The position numbers were made by a program, and so were the translations under genes. The notes under the pieces were generated by a model. That model saw only the letters and a program-made list of their open reading frames with translations. It made no database searches and was not told where the DNA came from. From positions 389,211 to 453,210 of the forward strand of contig NZ_SNUG01000002.1 of assembly GCF_012027325.1 (NCBI RefSeq): DNA of 64,000 nt, read 5' to 3'. This document shows, piece after piece, positions 26,530 through 36,613 of the stretch. Origin of the DNA: Thermococcus sp. M39 (GTDB taxonomy: Archaea; Methanobacteriota_B; Thermococci; Thermococcales; Thermococcaceae). Position 1 is the first letter of the stretch. Each line of letters opens with the position of its first letter.

Positions 26530-27282
26530 ATGAACTGGCAATCTGCTTTGGATAAGTTCCTCAAGGATTGGAAAGACAAAGACTTTGTCGAAGCGGCTCT
26601 GCTTACTGGGAGTTATGCTGTTGGATTACAAACCAAGCACTCTGATGTAGATGTTTACATCGTGCTTTCTGATAAAGTTGAGTGGCGTGAGAGAGGGAAC
26701 GTCATTATAGATGGCGTTTTAATTGAATACTTTGCAAACCCAGTAAAACAAATTAGACAATACTTTAAGAAAGAATTCAAGCAGAATAAAAGAAGTACTG
26801 CAAGAATCATCACAATTGGCAAAGTCCTCTTTGATAAGACAGGAATAGCTGAGGAGCTCAAAAGAGAAGCGTTGGAATACATGAAAAAGCCCTTTGAGAA
26901 GCCTGATGAAATTTGGGTAGAGATTGCTAAATACTTCCTCTGGGACATGCTTGACAGCCTAAAGGATGCAGAAGAAAGAAACGACCCAAGCTTTAGCTAT
27001 CTTTATCATCTAACAATTAACAAAGCCCTTGAGATTTATTCAAAGTTTTTATGTGTTGAAATTCCACCAGCAAGCAAAGTTTATCGCCTCTTTACAGATG
27101 GAAAGTTTAGAGAAGCTTACATGTTTGAAGAATTTCCAGACAAAGAATTTGTTAAACTATTCCTGAGTGCTATGAAAAGTTTGGAACTAAGAAACCTTGA
27201 ATTGGTCATAGAGCATGTCTTTGACAAAATGGGTGGCTTCAATATTAATGGCTGGCAACTGAGAACAAAAATCGAAGTATAA
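26530..27282 (+). CDS. nucleotidyltransferase-domain protein with helical C-terminus
   Basis: 250 aa. The nucleotidyltransferase signature LLTGSYAVGLQTKHSDVDVY (about residues 23-42) contains the GS and DxD motifs. The C-terminal half is helical, similar in layout to MNT/HEPN or kanamycin nucleotidyltransferase-like proteins, but no HEPN RxxxxH motif is clear. The ATG at 26530 lies about 27 nt after a TATA box (ACTTAAAAC, 26496-26504) with no ribosome binding site, so it is probably leaderless. The TTG at 26512 is less likely. Function unknown; it lies beside the archaeocin-like cluster but is divergent. Confidence 0.78.
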   Translation: MNWQSALDKFLKDWKDKDFVEAALLTGSYAVGLQTKHSDVDVYIVLSDKVEWRERGNVIIDGVLIEYFANPVKQIRQYFKKEFKQNKRSTARIITIGKVLFDKTGIAEELKREALEYMKKPFEKPDEIWVEIAKYFLWDMLDSLKDAEERNDPSFSYLYHLTINKALEIYSKFLCVEIPPASKVYRLFTDGKFREAYMFEEFPDKEFVKLFLSAMKSLELRNLELVIEHVFDKMGGFNINGWQLRTKIEV

Positions 27283-27283
27283 G

Positions 27284-28666
27284 TCAGCTGACTTCAATTC
27301 TCTCGACGAGTTTTCTTCTAATTTTATAAATCTTGTCTTTGAGGTGCTCTGAGTAGTCCATAAGTCTAGCTATTTCAGACAGCTCGAGTCCTTCTTTGTA
27401 CTCCCTTGCAGCCCTCTCCAAGTTTCCCTCTTTGATACTTTTCTCTGCATTTTGAGTCTTTCTAGTGAGGAACTCCAAGAGAGGTTCCCTAAGATTTACT
27501 GCTGTTAATCTAAGTGCAATATCCAAGAAGAGCCGAGAGCGTAGCTGTGAACTTTTAATAGTTTTTGCTTCCTCTATAGCTTTCTCGAACAGCAGTTGGT
27601 ATCCATCTTCACCTTTGTTAAAGAGCTCCAAGCCGATTAAAGAAAATGCACCTCCCCTATAATAGCTGTCTTGGATGTGTCTAGCAACTTGAATCGCTTT
27701 CTTGAACTCGCCTTTCTCCGCTAACGCTACGCTCATCTCGCTCAGCGCAATGTCTTTATATGCTGAAATCCTAATGCCTTCAACAATTCTTAGAGCCTCT
27801 CCGTAATTGCCAAGCTTTATGAGTGCACCCACACTTAACATCTTAAGCCTAGCCCTTTTCTCCCTGTCCTCAATCAGCCTCATGAGCTTTGAAGCATCTG
27901 ACAGTTTTCCTATCTCTATAAGCTTCAAGAAGGCAGCTTCAACAACTTGAATTCGAGCATCTTTGATTTTCAGCTTTTCTGCAAGCTTTAAACTTTCATT
28001 AACTTTTCCAGCCTCTGCAAGCTTTGAAATTATCTCCCCAAAGGTCATTTCTCTCGTAACTGGGTTCTCTATTTCAGCAGCACTTTTCAGAGCTTGAGAG
28101 AATATTGAGGAATACAATGGAATATTAGCTTCTACAAGAACTTTCCCAATTTCACTAAAAGCTATTGCTCTGTAATAGGGATCAGAAATTTTTTCTGCAA
28201 CTCTAATTGCACCCTCAATATCTTCACTTCTGAGGAGAGTCTTTAAGAAGTGCATCACAGCGGCAGTTCTATCCTCCTTGAGATCTATTTTAAGTATTAA
28301 AGTCAATACTTCCTCAACAAGCTTAATGGCAAGATTCTCATCAAATGTGACTGCTTCAACTGCTATATCCGATAAAGCCATTGCCTTTTGTTTAGGATTA
28401 GCAAGTTTCTCTGCCTCATTTATAGTCATTTGAATAAGTCCTTTGTAGAGCTCAAAGTCTGCATCTTTAACTGCAATGGCTAAGCTTAGGAGGGATTGGA
28501 TTCTCTCCAAACCATCATCTATTGTTTCAACAACATCAAACCCCAAAGATAACAGCTGTTGCTCACCATTAGAAATCTTTAAAAGAGTACTTATTACTCT
28601 CAGTTTCTCATTGTTGTTATCAATATAGGGAAGCAACGCTAGGATTTCATTAATTTTCTCTTCCAT
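27284..28666 (-). CDS. helical-repeat (HEAT/TPR-like) protein
   Basis: 460 aa built of about ten repeats of roughly 35 residues. The units look like KAxALSDIAVEAV, YYRAIAFSEIGKVLVEA, KDIALSEMSVALAEKGEFKKAIQVARHI and YYRGGAFSLIGLELFNKGE. Each pairs a small hydrophobic helix with a second helix and a Gly or Glu turn. This is a protein-interaction solenoid found in several Thermococcales paralogues. No enzyme motif is seen. It is divergent from the caspase-like gene, with a palindrome in the shared intergenic region. Confidence 0.72.
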   Translation of the reverse strand: MEEKINEILALLPYIDNNNEKLRVISTLLKISNGEQQLLSLGFDVVETIDDGLERIQSLLSLAIAVKDADFELYKGLIQMTINEAEKLANPKQKAMALSDIAVEAVTFDENLAIKLVEEVLTLILKIDLKEDRTAAVMHFLKTLLRSEDIEGAIRVAEKISDPYYRAIAFSEIGKVLVEANIPLYSSIFSQALKSAAEIENPVTREMTFGEIISKLAEAGKVNESLKLAEKLKIKDARIQVVEAAFLKLIEIGKLSDASKLMRLIEDREKRARLKMLSVGALIKLGNYGEALRIVEGIRISAYKDIALSEMSVALAEKGEFKKAIQVARHIQDSYYRGGAFSLIGLELFNKGEDGYQLLFEKAIEEAKTIKSSQLRSRLFLDIALRLTAVNLREPLLEFLTRKTQNAEKSIKEGNLERAAREYKEGLELSEIARLMDYSEHLKDKIYKIRRKLVERIEVS

Positions 28667-28753
28667 TCCAGCTCACAAAGTCTATTTCAACTTTAGAGTT
28701 TATAATACTCTCGGCTTGAAATGCGAGGTATCAATCAAAGCGCTAAATTATGG

Positions 28754-28767
28754 TCGAAATGTTTCGA
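28754..28767. promoter_or_regulatory. palindrome TCGAAATGTTTCGA between divergent genes
   Basis: A perfect 6-bp inverted repeat, TCGAAA-TG-TTTCGA, lies in the 190-bp space between the helical-repeat gene and the caspase-like gene. It is about 50 bp upstream of the caspase TATA box (TTATATAC, about 28820-28827). It could bind a dimeric regulator. No known Thermococcales operator that I recall has this sequence. Confidence 0.35.
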
Positions 28768-28856
28768 ACTTTGTAGAAATCTTTAATTATTGATAAATCC
28801 ACAAATATTGGGAAAAATTTATATACATCCATGTATACTTCGTGGCGGTGATATCC

Positions 28857-29789
28857 ATGAAGAGATTTTCAGCAATTTTGTTAATAACCATAGTGTTGCT
28901 TAGCATGCCATTGGCCTTTTCCCAACCAAGACATAAAATAGACTTCTCAAAGCCCCTTTATGCAGAGGATGTGCACATTGGTAAGAAAATAACAGTTGAT
29001 TACATCCCCAGAGCCGCCGCAAGAAGAGGTGGTAAGCCAAGCTCAACTACAAGCCCAGCAGCTACTGGCATTTTAGGTGAACCTGTCGCCGGAGAAAAAT
29101 ACGCAATCGTAATTGGAATTGCAGATTATCCAGGCACTTCAAACGACCTGCAGTACACAGATGATGATGCGTTATTAGTCTATGACACCCTTGTCAACGT
29201 CTATGGATTCAAGCCAGAGAACATAATCCTCTTGATAAACATGAGTGCCAGCTTTGATAACATCTATAATGCGATTATGACGCTCAAATCAAAGGTAACT
29301 GCGGATGATGAAGTGGTCTTCTATTTCAGCGGTCACGGTTCAACTGGTAGAGCAGCCGATGGAGACAACGAAGTAATTGACGAAGCAATCGTAGTTCACG
29401 ATGGAAATCCTGATGGGCAGATATTGCTCATCTGGGACGGACAGCTCAAGGCATGGTTTGAGGACTTCCCAACAAGCAGAGTGATTTTCATCTTTGACAG
29501 CTGCTACTCAGGCGGAATGACTGACCTAGCGGCTGATGGCAGAATAATAGCCATGGCATCTGGAGAAAGAGAGTTCTCACTCGAAAGCGCTGAGTGGGGC
29601 CACGGACAGTTCACATACTACTTCTTCCTTGAAGGCATTAACCTTGGCTATGCAGACGTTTATGACCATGATGGAGATCCAACAACCCCAGACGTTACAG
29701 TTGAGGAAGCATTTGACTATGCCTATGCAAACTGTGAACAGCAGACACCGGTTATAGCGGATTTATTCACGAATGACTTGTTACCTTAA
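28857..29789 (+). CDS. secreted caspase-like (C14) cysteine peptidase
   Basis: 310 aa. A signal peptide (residues 1-22) is followed by a low-complexity linker (residues about 52-78) and a caspase fold. YAIVIGIADYPGTSNDLQYTDDDA starts the core (residues 82-105), with catalytic His160 in YFSGHGS and Cys216 in FDSCYSGG. A later EREFSLESAEWGHGQFTYYF segment fits the p10-like part. So the protein looks active and extracellular. GGTGAT precedes the ATG at 28857; TATA box about 35 bp upstream. The role may be processing or degradation of surface proteins. Confidence 0.88.
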   Translation: MKRFSAILLITIVLLSMPLAFSQPRHKIDFSKPLYAEDVHIGKKITVDYIPRAAARRGGKPSSTTSPAATGILGEPVAGEKYAIVIGIADYPGTSNDLQYTDDDALLVYDTLVNVYGFKPENIILLINMSASFDNIYNAIMTLKSKVTADDEVVFYFSGHGSTGRAADGDNEVIDEAIVVHDGNPDGQILLIWDGQLKAWFEDFPTSRVIFIFDSCYSGGMTDLAADGRIIAMASGEREFSLESAEWGHGQFTYYFFLEGINLGYADVYDHDGDPTTPDVTVEEAFDYAYANCEQQTPVIADLFTNDLLP

Positions 29790-29836
29790 GCAACATTTTT
29801 ATCCCTCTTTTCTTAACTTTTTATTTGGTGTTCTTG

Positions 29837-30607
29837 ATGATATACAAAGCCAAATTTGGAGCTCCCGAAAGAGGATGGGTTGTTCTTGTTCATGGTCTTG
29901 GAGAGCACAGCGGCAGATATGAAAAGCTGATAAACATGCTTGTGAGCGAGGGATTTGCTACCTATACTTTTGACTGGCCCGGACACGGGAAAAGCAAAGG
30001 AAAAAGAGGACATGCAACAATTGAACAGACTATGGAAATAATTGACGAGATTATTGAGGAAATTGGGGAGAAGCCATTTCTCTTTGGACACAGCTTAGGT
30101 GGATTAACGGTCATCAGATATGCACAAACACGACCAGATAGGATTAGAGGAGTTATAGCTTCTTCACCAGCTCTAGCAAGAAGTCCAAAAACGCCTATCT
30201 TTATGGTGGCTTTAGCAAAAATTTTAGGAGCAATTGCACAAAGCTTGACTTTAAGCAATGGAATTGATCCAAATCTATTGTCACGAAACAAAGAGGCTAT
30301 TAGAAAATATATTGAAGATGAACTCGTGCATGACAAAATTTCAGCAGCTTTGGGGAGGAGTCTGTTTGAAAATATGGAAAAAGCACACAAAGAGGCTGAG
30401 AAAATCAAAGTTCCCATACTAATCCTAGTAGGTACTGAAGACATCATAACACCTCCAGAAGGAGCGAGAAAGCTGTTTGAAAAGTTGACAGTTGAGGATA
30501 AAACACTCAAAGAGTTCGAAAGAGCATATCATGAGATTTTCGAAGACCCAGAGTGGGGAGATGAGTTCCACAAAGTTATAATCGAGTGGCTAAAAGAGCG
30601 TGCATAA
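29837..30607 (+). CDS. alpha/beta hydrolase, lysophospholipase/monoacylglycerol lipase-like
   Basis: 256 aa cytoplasmic alpha/beta hydrolase. HGLGEHSGRY (residues 19-28) is the oxyanion loop typical of the monoglyceride lipase group. The nucleophile Ser86 is in GHSLGG, the acid is in VGTEDIITP and the His is in AYHEIFEDP. No signal peptide. GGTG lies 6 nt before the ATG at 29837. It would hydrolyse an ester of a short or medium acyl chain; the natural substrate is not known. It overlaps the next frame but not the chosen start of the following gene. Confidence 0.9.
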   Translation: MIYKAKFGAPERGWVVLVHGLGEHSGRYEKLINMLVSEGFATYTFDWPGHGKSKGKRGHATIEQTMEIIDEIIEEIGEKPFLFGHSLGGLTVIRYAQTRPDRIRGVIASSPALARSPKTPIFMVALAKILGAIAQSLTLSNGIDPNLLSRNKEAIRKYIEDELVHDKISAALGRSLFENMEKAHKEAEKIKVPILILVGTEDIITPPEGARKLFEKLTVEDKTLKEFERAYHEIFEDPEWGDEFHKVIIEWLKERA

Positions 30608-30627
30608 AGATTATGCAGGGGATTCTA

Positions 30628-31422
30628 ATGCTCATTGATACATTTCCGACTTTCCTCAAGCACTGGAATAGCACTGAAGAAAGCTGGTTGAGGTATATTC
30701 AAGAGTACCCAGAGCTCTTTGAGAAGATTAAGTGGGACTATGAGCGGTACAAAATGGACTGGAGGGAATATCTAAAGCTCCTCACCAAGAGAAATACCGA
30801 CGAGCTTAAGCTTGCGTATGAGAGTCTTCTGAAAGTTCTCCCAGAGGTGGAGAGGAAAATTAAGATACTCTTTGACGTCAAAGACTACAACATTGTAATC
30901 TATGTTGGTCTTGAGAACGGAGCCGGATGGGTAACCGAATTCATGGGAAAGCCCTCAATTCTTTTCGGCCTTGAAGCTATTGCAGAGCTTAAATGGTATG
31001 ACAAGCTTGAGGGACTGATTGCTCATGAGTTTGGACACTTAGTCCACTGGCTTTTACGAGGAGAAGACATAGAAAAGCTCGAAGATGAGCAAATAATATG
31101 GCTCTACACGGAAGGATTCGCCCAGCGCATTGAAGATTTAATTACTAGCAGACCTTGGCACTTTGAGGAAGAAGGATGGTTCGAGTGGTGCGAAGAACAT
31201 GAGAAGCTCCTTAAAGAAGAGTTCTTGAGGAGGGTTAAAAAGGGAGAAGCTTTGAATCCATTTTTCGGATCATGGTATCAGCTCTTTGGAAAACAGTTCT
31301 TAGGTTACTATCTTGGTTATAAGTTTATCCTAAAGCTTGAAGAAAAGTTTTCCTTAGAAGAGATCGCGAAGCTAGAAAAAGAGAAAATTAAGGAGGAAAT
31401 ATTAAAGTTCCTGCGAGATTAG
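30628..31422 (+). CDS. HExxH-motif putative zinc metallopeptidase
   Basis: 264 aa. HEFGH at residues 133-137 with the preceding helix LEGLIA is the zinc-binding signature; the downstream EGFAQRIED is a good third ligand region. There is no signal peptide, so it acts in the cytoplasm if active. The family is unknown to me, although DUF2268-like peptidases share the layout. The start at 30628 follows GGGG at about 7 nt. It lies 20 bp after the hydrolase gene, so the two are probably co-transcribed. It is convergent with purA. Confidence 0.72.
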   Translation: MLIDTFPTFLKHWNSTEESWLRYIQEYPELFEKIKWDYERYKMDWREYLKLLTKRNTDELKLAYESLLKVLPEVERKIKILFDVKDYNIVIYVGLENGAGWVTEFMGKPSILFGLEAIAELKWYDKLEGLIAHEFGHLVHWLLRGEDIEKLEDEQIIWLYTEGFAQRIEDLITSRPWHFEEEGWFEWCEEHEKLLKEEFLRRVKKGEALNPFFGSWYQLFGKQFLGYYLGYKFILKLEEKFSLEEIAKLEKEKIKEEILKFLRD

Positions 31423-32438
31423 ATGTTTTCTCTCAAATCAATTATATGCTCAAGCTCTGGACCTGTTTTTATCAGTGCCACAGGAACGCCGACTTTGTCT
31501 TCAATCTCCTCTATGAACTCCTTTGCCTTCTTCGGCAGTTTGTCGTAATCTGTTACGCCAAAGGCTTCTTTGTCATATTTGTCAAGCATCGTGACCGCAA
31601 GCATTGTAGCGCCGTTAATCTTTGCAGAATATCTTGCAAACTCAAAGTCAAACCAACCAACTCTCCTCCTTCTTCCGGTCACTGTGCCATATTCAACTAA
31701 CCCCATTCTCTCCGCCTCTTCCATTGGTATTTCTGTTGGGAATGGCCCAGCTCCTACTCTCGTTGGAAAGCTCTTGAAGACAACTATAACATCATCAACC
31801 CTTGTCGGCCCAATTCCAACGTCGCTTGCTATTGCTGAAGCTGAAATGTCTTTTGAAGTTACATAAGGATATGTACCAAAATATAAGCTCAGTCCAAAGC
31901 CCTGGGTTCCTTCAACTAAAACAAGCTTTCCTTCATCTAAAGCGTCATTTACTTCCTGAGCAACGTCTGTCAAATAAGGCTCAAGCTCCTTAACGTCTTT
32001 AGCTTGTCTTGCCTTCCTCATTACGCGGTCAGCGTTTGCTGGACCACAACCACTTCCAGTCGTACCTATCTTTCCATGCAAATACCCGTTGGTTCTATCA
32101 AGCTCCTTGTGGTGTGGCTCAATTATTGCACACCTATAATCTATGCCAACCCTCTTGGCAACATCGAACTCTTTGAGATGCTCAAGCTCATGGAAGAAAA
32201 CCTCTGGGTCAACTAAAACTCCAGCTCCGACCAAGAGCCTTGCTTCTCTGTTCATAAAACCCGTGGGCAGCTGTCTAACTGCGTATTTTTTCCCGTGTAT
32301 AAAAACGCTGTGTCCTGCGTTTGTTCCTACTCCTCCGCGTGCAATGACATCTGGTTTATCATGCAGAGCAAGATAGGCAATTACAGAACCTTTTCCCTCA
32401 TCTCCCCATTGTCCACCAACAACAATAACACTTGGCAT
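31419..32438 (-). CDS. purA: Adenylosuccinate synthetase
   Basis: 339 aa, the short archaeal form. It converts IMP, GTP and Asp to adenylosuccinate in AMP synthesis. [13 protein letters not shown] (residues 6-18) is the P-loop signature, followed by [12 protein letters not shown] and the active-site [18 protein letters not shown] stretch. [16 protein letters not shown] and [13 protein letters not shown] fit. The ATG at 32438 is chosen from the family N-terminus; the upstream in-frame extension is hydrophobic and unrelated. There is no strong ribosome binding site. Confidence 0.96.
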   Translation of the reverse strand: MPSVIVVGGQWGDEGKGSVIAYLALHDKPDVIARGGVGTNAGHSVFIHGKKYAVRQLPTGFMNREARLLVGAGVLVDPEVFFHELEHLKEFDVAKRVGIDYRCAIIEPHHKELDRTNGYLHGKIGTTGSGCGPANADRVMRKARQAKDVKELEPYLTDVAQEVNDALDEGKLVLVEGTQGFGLSLYFGTYPYVTSKDISASAIASDVGIGPTRVDDVIVVFKSFPTRVGAGPFPTEIPMEEAERMGLVEYGTVTGRRRRVGWFDFEFARYSAKINGATMLAVTMLDKYDKEAFGVTDYDKLPKKAKEFIEEIEDKVGVPVALIKTGPELEHIIDLRENI

Positions 32439-32518
32439 GGCTCTTACCCATAGATAAGTCAATAACACCCTTAAAACAGTTTCGGAAAAATGAAAAATTA
32501 ACAAGGAAATGTTGAAAT

Positions 32519-34147
32519 TTATTCGACTTGGAAATAAAATCCCTCCTCAAAGAAGCTCCTTCCTTTAATCAGGTAGCTACTGTTGTAGTTAAAATATCGG
32601 AGCATTTTTCTTGTGCAGTACCTATCAACGCCAGCAATCACAATTATGAACTTCTCGTTGTTCCATGGATTTCTTAAGGTTTGAACAACTCCTAAAGGGT
32701 ATTCTTCGGGAACTGGAGCATCTGACTTAACCACTTTAATGCTACCGTTTGAAAAGATGAACGAAATTGGATTTTCAACAGCTGTGAAGTTTCTTACAAT
32801 CTCCCAGTCGCCGTTAAAAGAAAATTTTACAGCGAGCTTTTCAATTAAGCTTCTTGTTAACTCATTTGCTGCAGGCCCTCCAATTACTATTAAATTACTT
32901 CTCAAATTTTCATTTGTGAGTTCTTTATCACTCTTAACTTCAACCAATATTCCCGCACTTCTCAACTTATCAGCAAGCATAAGTGCAGTCTCTTTATCGT
33001 ATTCATTTCCGCTTTTGTCTGGATTCTGCGTTCCGTAAACTATAATGACACTTTTGTCTGTGTAAATTCTATTCGCTGCCCAAAACCCATTTACAGGCAT
33101 TTTTGAATTAAAGTATCTGCTTAGGTTGTTTTTCGTTACCAGCTTTCCCACAACTTCCGGTATCTGACTGAATGAAATGTTTTCTTGAAATGCTTTGGCC
33201 AAATCCCAAACAAGAACATAGCCATGAGTCGCATCTTTTAGGATAGAGTAATCTGCAATGGTAGAGTTGTAGTGTTCTGCAAGATAATAATGGGTAAAAG
33301 CTTCAACCAAGTTTTCGTTTAGATACGCCCCACTTGTGGAAAAATCCAGATTATATGCCGTAAAAGGAAGCTCTTCCAAAACTTTTTGGTAGATAAAGCG
33401 GTACTCTGATGACATGCCAAGCCTATCAGAATCCAAAAATGCATGAGCAAACTCGTGGATGAAAAAGGCCCTAAACATGTAGTCTTTGATTGCTTGAATG
33501 TTTGGCAAGCCAGTGTAACGCAGATTGTCTAAATAACTCCAAGGTACAGAACCAATCATGTATGCCTTAGTCACCGTTTGACGTGAGTGAAGGTGAATGA
33601 AGAGAGAATATGAAAGTTCAACTCGATATTCATTATATTTCTTTCCAGAGCGATTCTCAAGCTTCTCAATAAAGTCCAGCTCTTTAAAAATATCCTCAAT
33701 TGGAGTAAGCGCTTTCTCATATTCCTCTCTGTGGGCATTATAGAACTCTATGAAGTTGCTTTCCTTGGCAAAGTCTGAAAGCTCAGCATAAAAATCTGAT
33801 AAGTTCTCTTTATCTCCAAGATAATCCATAACAGCTAAACTGCTTGCCCAGTTCAAGATGTTTTCATCTTTGACATAGTTGGGCAAATTTTTAGGAAACA
33901 TTTGCCGCATTGATTTTACTGCCATATGATCCTTGTGGGGGGCAAAGTACGTCAAAACATCATCAACATAGCTTTGGGGAGCAATTATAAACTCATCACT
34001 CCCATTAAACGCCAGAATATACACCACAGCAAACAATTCAAGGTTGGGGTTGACTTCCACCACAACTTGAGGCTGCTCTTCAGCTTTGATAAGAGGTGTT
34101 TGAGAGATAAGCAGAAGAAAGCACAAAATTAATGAAGCTTTCTTCAC
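32519..34147 (-). CDS. secreted DUF4932-like protein with HExxH motif
   Basis: 542 aa. Residues 1-22 are a signal peptide. The N-terminal region ([16 protein letters not shown], then [15 protein letters not shown]) fits the DUF4932 pattern, and [10 protein letters not shown] (231-240) is a metal-binding signature. The last 200 residues contain the CWB2/S-layer-like [15 protein letters not shown] and [16 protein letters not shown], which would hold it at the cell surface. It is probably an extracellular zinc peptidase. GTG at 34147 is preferred because GGTGG lies 5 nt upstream; ATG at 34159 is an alternative. Confidence 0.72.
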   Translation of the reverse strand: MKKASLILCFLLLISQTPLIKAEEQPQVVVEVNPNLELFAVVYILAFNGSDEFIIAPQSYVDDVLTYFAPHKDHMAVKSMRQMFPKNLPNYVKDENILNWASSLAVMDYLGDKENLSDFYAELSDFAKESNFIEFYNAHREEYEKALTPIEDIFKELDFIEKLENRSGKKYNEYRVELSYSLFIHLHSRQTVTKAYMIGSVPWSYLDNLRYTGLPNIQAIKDYMFRAFFIHEFAHAFLDSDRLGMSSEYRFIYQKVLEELPFTAYNLDFSTSGAYLNENLVEAFTHYYLAEHYNSTIADYSILKDATHGYVLVWDLAKAFQENISFSQIPEVVGKLVTKNNLSRYFNSKMPVNGFWAANRIYTDKSVIIVYGTQNPDKSGNEYDKETALMLADKLRSAGILVEVKSDKELTNENLRSNLIVIGGPAANELTRSLIEKLAVKFSFNGDWEIVRNFTAVENPISFIFSNGSIKVVKSDAPVPEEYPLGVVQTLRNPWNNEKFIIVIAGVDRYCTRKMLRYFNYNSSYLIKGRSFFEEGFYFQVE

Positions 34148-34246
34148 ACTTACCACCATATTAAGTTTAGAAAGTTAAAAATAAAAGTTTTATTGCAAAG
34201 GGTAAAGGATAAAACTTGAAAATACAAATGCTCTTAGGTGTTTAAA

Positions 34247-35173
34247 ATGATAAAAAACAAGCTCATTGTGGTTACTGGTGGGGCTGGTTTCATAGGCTCA
34301 CATATTGCTGAAGAGCTCAGCAAAGACAACGAAGTTGTTGTTATTGACAACCTCTATTCGGGAAAAGTTGAGAATGTGCCAGAAAATGTAAAATTCATCC
34401 AAGCTGATATTCGAGATTATGAAAGCATAGCCGACGTGATAAGCCAAGCGGATTACGTCTTTCATGAGGCAGCACTTGTAAGTGTTGTCGAAAGCGTGGA
34501 GAAGCCAATTTTAACCGAAGAGATTAATGTTTTGGGAACGCTGAATATCCTAAGAGCTTTAAGCGAAGGACATGGCAAACTTATCTTTGCATCCTCTGCC
34601 GCTGTATATGGCGACAATCAAAATCTGCCTCTGAAAGAGGATGAGAAGCCCAAACCCCTATCGCCTTATGGGGTTACAAAGGTCTCTGGAGAGTACTATT
34701 GTAAGATATTTTACGAGCTCTATGGAGTCCCAACAGTAGCTTTGAGATATTTCAACGTCTTTGGTGAAAGACAAGGATACAACCAATATGCTGGAGTTAT
34801 AAGCATCTTCATCAACCGTGCTTTGAAAAATGAGCCGTTGATAATTTTTGGAGACGGAAAACAGACGAGAGATTTCATTTATGTTAAAGATGTTGTTAAA
34901 GCAAATGTCTTAGTTGCGGAGAAGGAGAGAGCAAACGGAGAAGTGTTCAATGTTGCTCGTGGTGAGAGAACGACAATCCTTGAGCTGGCTATGAAGATTA
35001 TTGATGCGACAAATTCCTCGAGCTCAATAATCTTTGATAAACCGAGGCCCGGCGATATAAAACACAGCCAAGCTGATATAAGTAAAATCAAGAAGCTTGG
35101 ATTTAAACCAGATTACTCTCTTGAGGAAGGGCTTTTGAGAACAATTGAGTGGTATAGGAGGCAAAAAGCATGA
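34247..35173 (+). CDS. NAD-dependent sugar epimerase/dehydratase (UDP-glucose 4-epimerase-like)
   Basis: 308 aa extended short-chain dehydrogenase. GGAGFIGSHIAE is the NAD-binding loop; FASSAAVYG supplies the catalytic Ser and SPYGVTKVSGE the Tyr-x3-Lys pair. RYFNVFGERQGYNQYAGV and the DFIYVKDVVKAN stretch are typical of GalE and related epimerases. The exact sugar nucleotide cannot be called. AGGTG lies before the ATG at 34247. Its TGA overlaps the ATG of the next gene, so the two are coupled. Confidence 0.88.
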   Translation: MIKNKLIVVTGGAGFIGSHIAEELSKDNEVVVIDNLYSGKVENVPENVKFIQADIRDYESIADVISQADYVFHEAALVSVVESVEKPILTEEINVLGTLNILRALSEGHGKLIFASSAAVYGDNQNLPLKEDEKPKPLSPYGVTKVSGEYYCKIFYELYGVPTVALRYFNVFGERQGYNQYAGVISIFINRALKNEPLIIFGDGKQTRDFIYVKDVVKANVLVAEKERANGEVFNVARGERTTILELAMKIIDATNSSSSIIFDKPRPGDIKHSQADISKIKKLGFKPDYSLEEGLLRTIEWYRRQKA

Positions 35174-35943
35174 AAGTCCTGAGCATAACCCCAAGCTCCA
35201 AACTCTCCTCATTTCTAAGGAGAGAGCTTGTTAAAGCCGCTGAAGAATTTTCAAGCAAAATTGAGGCTGAAGAAAATCTGATTATTCTGCCAAAGGAAGA
35301 AAAAGCTGAATTTGGAACATTCCTATGCTCAAGCAGCATAATAGCGGGCAAGCATATAGGGAGAACGTACTATGAAGGACTCATGTTCTCCACATCACGG
35401 AAATTTGAAAAGGAAGCAGAGATTACAGCAAAGGAACTGCTCCTTGAACCAAAAGAATATAGGGTGGAGGTTGACGTAAGCGGAGCTGGAACCTTAAAAT
35501 TGCCTGGCTTCAGATTGAAGAACGGCATTCTACTCCTCTACATACTGCCCAAATACATTTTTGAATTCTCACAAGAGAATCTAACACTTGTAACTCAAGA
35601 AGATTATGCCCAGATAACATTTTCTCCGCTAGAATATGGATTTAGAGGAGAAGTCTCTCTGAGTCTGAATAAGGCAAAAGAGGTTAGGATTCTTCTCAAG
35701 GGAAATAAAGCCGAGGAATTTCTGTTCTGGGACAATGAAAGCGGCTCATTCACCTACAACTTTATAGATGAACCTTTGGCGATTATCTCACATGAGAAGC
35801 TCATAACACCAAAAGAATTTGCCAGAAGTCTTGGAAAAGTCTCAATAATTAGCGGACACGGAGAATTTGAGATTGTAGGAGAAATGGTGCTGTCTCTAAA
35901 GAAAGAGGTAAGGGAAAGCATAAAGCTAGCGGTTACTTTTTAG
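35170..35943 (+). CDS. conserved hypothetical protein
   Basis: 257 aa. Not recognised. The first half is alpha/beta ([28 protein letters not shown]) and the second half mostly beta ([37 protein letters not shown]). It starts inside the stop of the epimerase gene (ATGA), suggesting a linked role with sugar metabolism, but nothing in the protein confirms this. The 3' end overlaps the convergent prefoldin gene by 11 bp. Confidence 0.65.
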   Translation: MKVLSITPSSKLSSFLRRELVKAAEEFSSKIEAEENLIILPKEEKAEFGTFLCSSSIIAGKHIGRTYYEGLMFSTSRKFEKEAEITAKELLLEPKEYRVEVDVSGAGTLKLPGFRLKNGILLLYILPKYIFEFSQENLTLVTQEDYAQITFSPLEYGFRGEVSLSLNKAKEVRILLKGNKAEEFLFWDNESGSFTYNFIDEPLAIISHEKLITPKEFARSLGKVSIISGHGEFEIVGEMVLSLKKEVRESIKLAVTF

Positions 35944-36379
35944 GAACCTTAAACCCCATTGCTTGTTCTTGCTGTATCTTTTGAGCTTTTTGTGCTAAAT
36001 CTTGGAGTTTTTGCTCAATCTGCTGTAATGCCTCTTGAGTCCTCTTTATTGCGTCTTCGTATTCCTTAATTCTCGCATCTAAGTAGGCAATTGCATCGTC
36101 TAAGCTCTTTTCAATTGCATATCCGGCTCCAATACTGACGATTGCGTGCTCTTTGTCAACTATCATGCCCTTGAGAAATGAACCCGCTCCAACTGGAACC
36201 AATATCTCGGGCTTCTCGTCCTCAACCTTTTTAAGCTCTTCAAGGGTTTCCTTTACTGCTCTAAACTCATTCATTCCAAGAGTTAAGAGCTCTAAATTTT
36301 GAGCTAAAAGCTGAGCTTGAGCTTGTAAGAGCTGATATTCATAAGCTAATCTTTCAAGTTGCTCCTGATTCTGCGCCAT
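35933..36379 (-). CDS. pfdA: Prefoldin subunit alpha
   Basis: 148 aa. Prefoldin alpha is the two-hairpin subunit of the hexameric chaperone that hands unfolded proteins to the thermosome. N- and C-terminal coiled coils (residues 5-55 and 100-145) flank the beta-hairpin region [19 protein letters not shown] and [17 protein letters not shown] precedes the ATG. In many archaea it follows rplX directly; here a plus-strand methyltransferase gene lies between. Confidence 0.96.
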   Translation of the reverse strand: MAQNQEQLERLAYEYQLLQAQAQLLAQNLELLTLGMNEFRAVKETLEELKKVEDEKPEILVPVGAGSFLKGMIVDKEHAIVSIGAGYAIEKSLDDAIAYLDARIKEYEDAIKRTQEALQQIEQKLQDLAQKAQKIQQEQAMGFKVPKK

Positions 36380-36613
36380 TTTTTACCACCAAAGAAAAAT
36401 TGGAGAGTTGCCTTTTAAGGGTTTGCATGATAGAGCCAGCTTTAGAAAACTTTTAAATTTCGCATGGAATGTTGCATTGATCAGGTTTGAGGCGGGAAGT
36501 TGAAATTGAATACCTAAATATTAGTAGCTCTTTGATTCCAGCTTATGCTTTTTCATTCAGCGGCTAATTTGGTTGGAATGATTGGCTGGCTGTGGCTGGA
36601 AAGAGTGAGCAAA

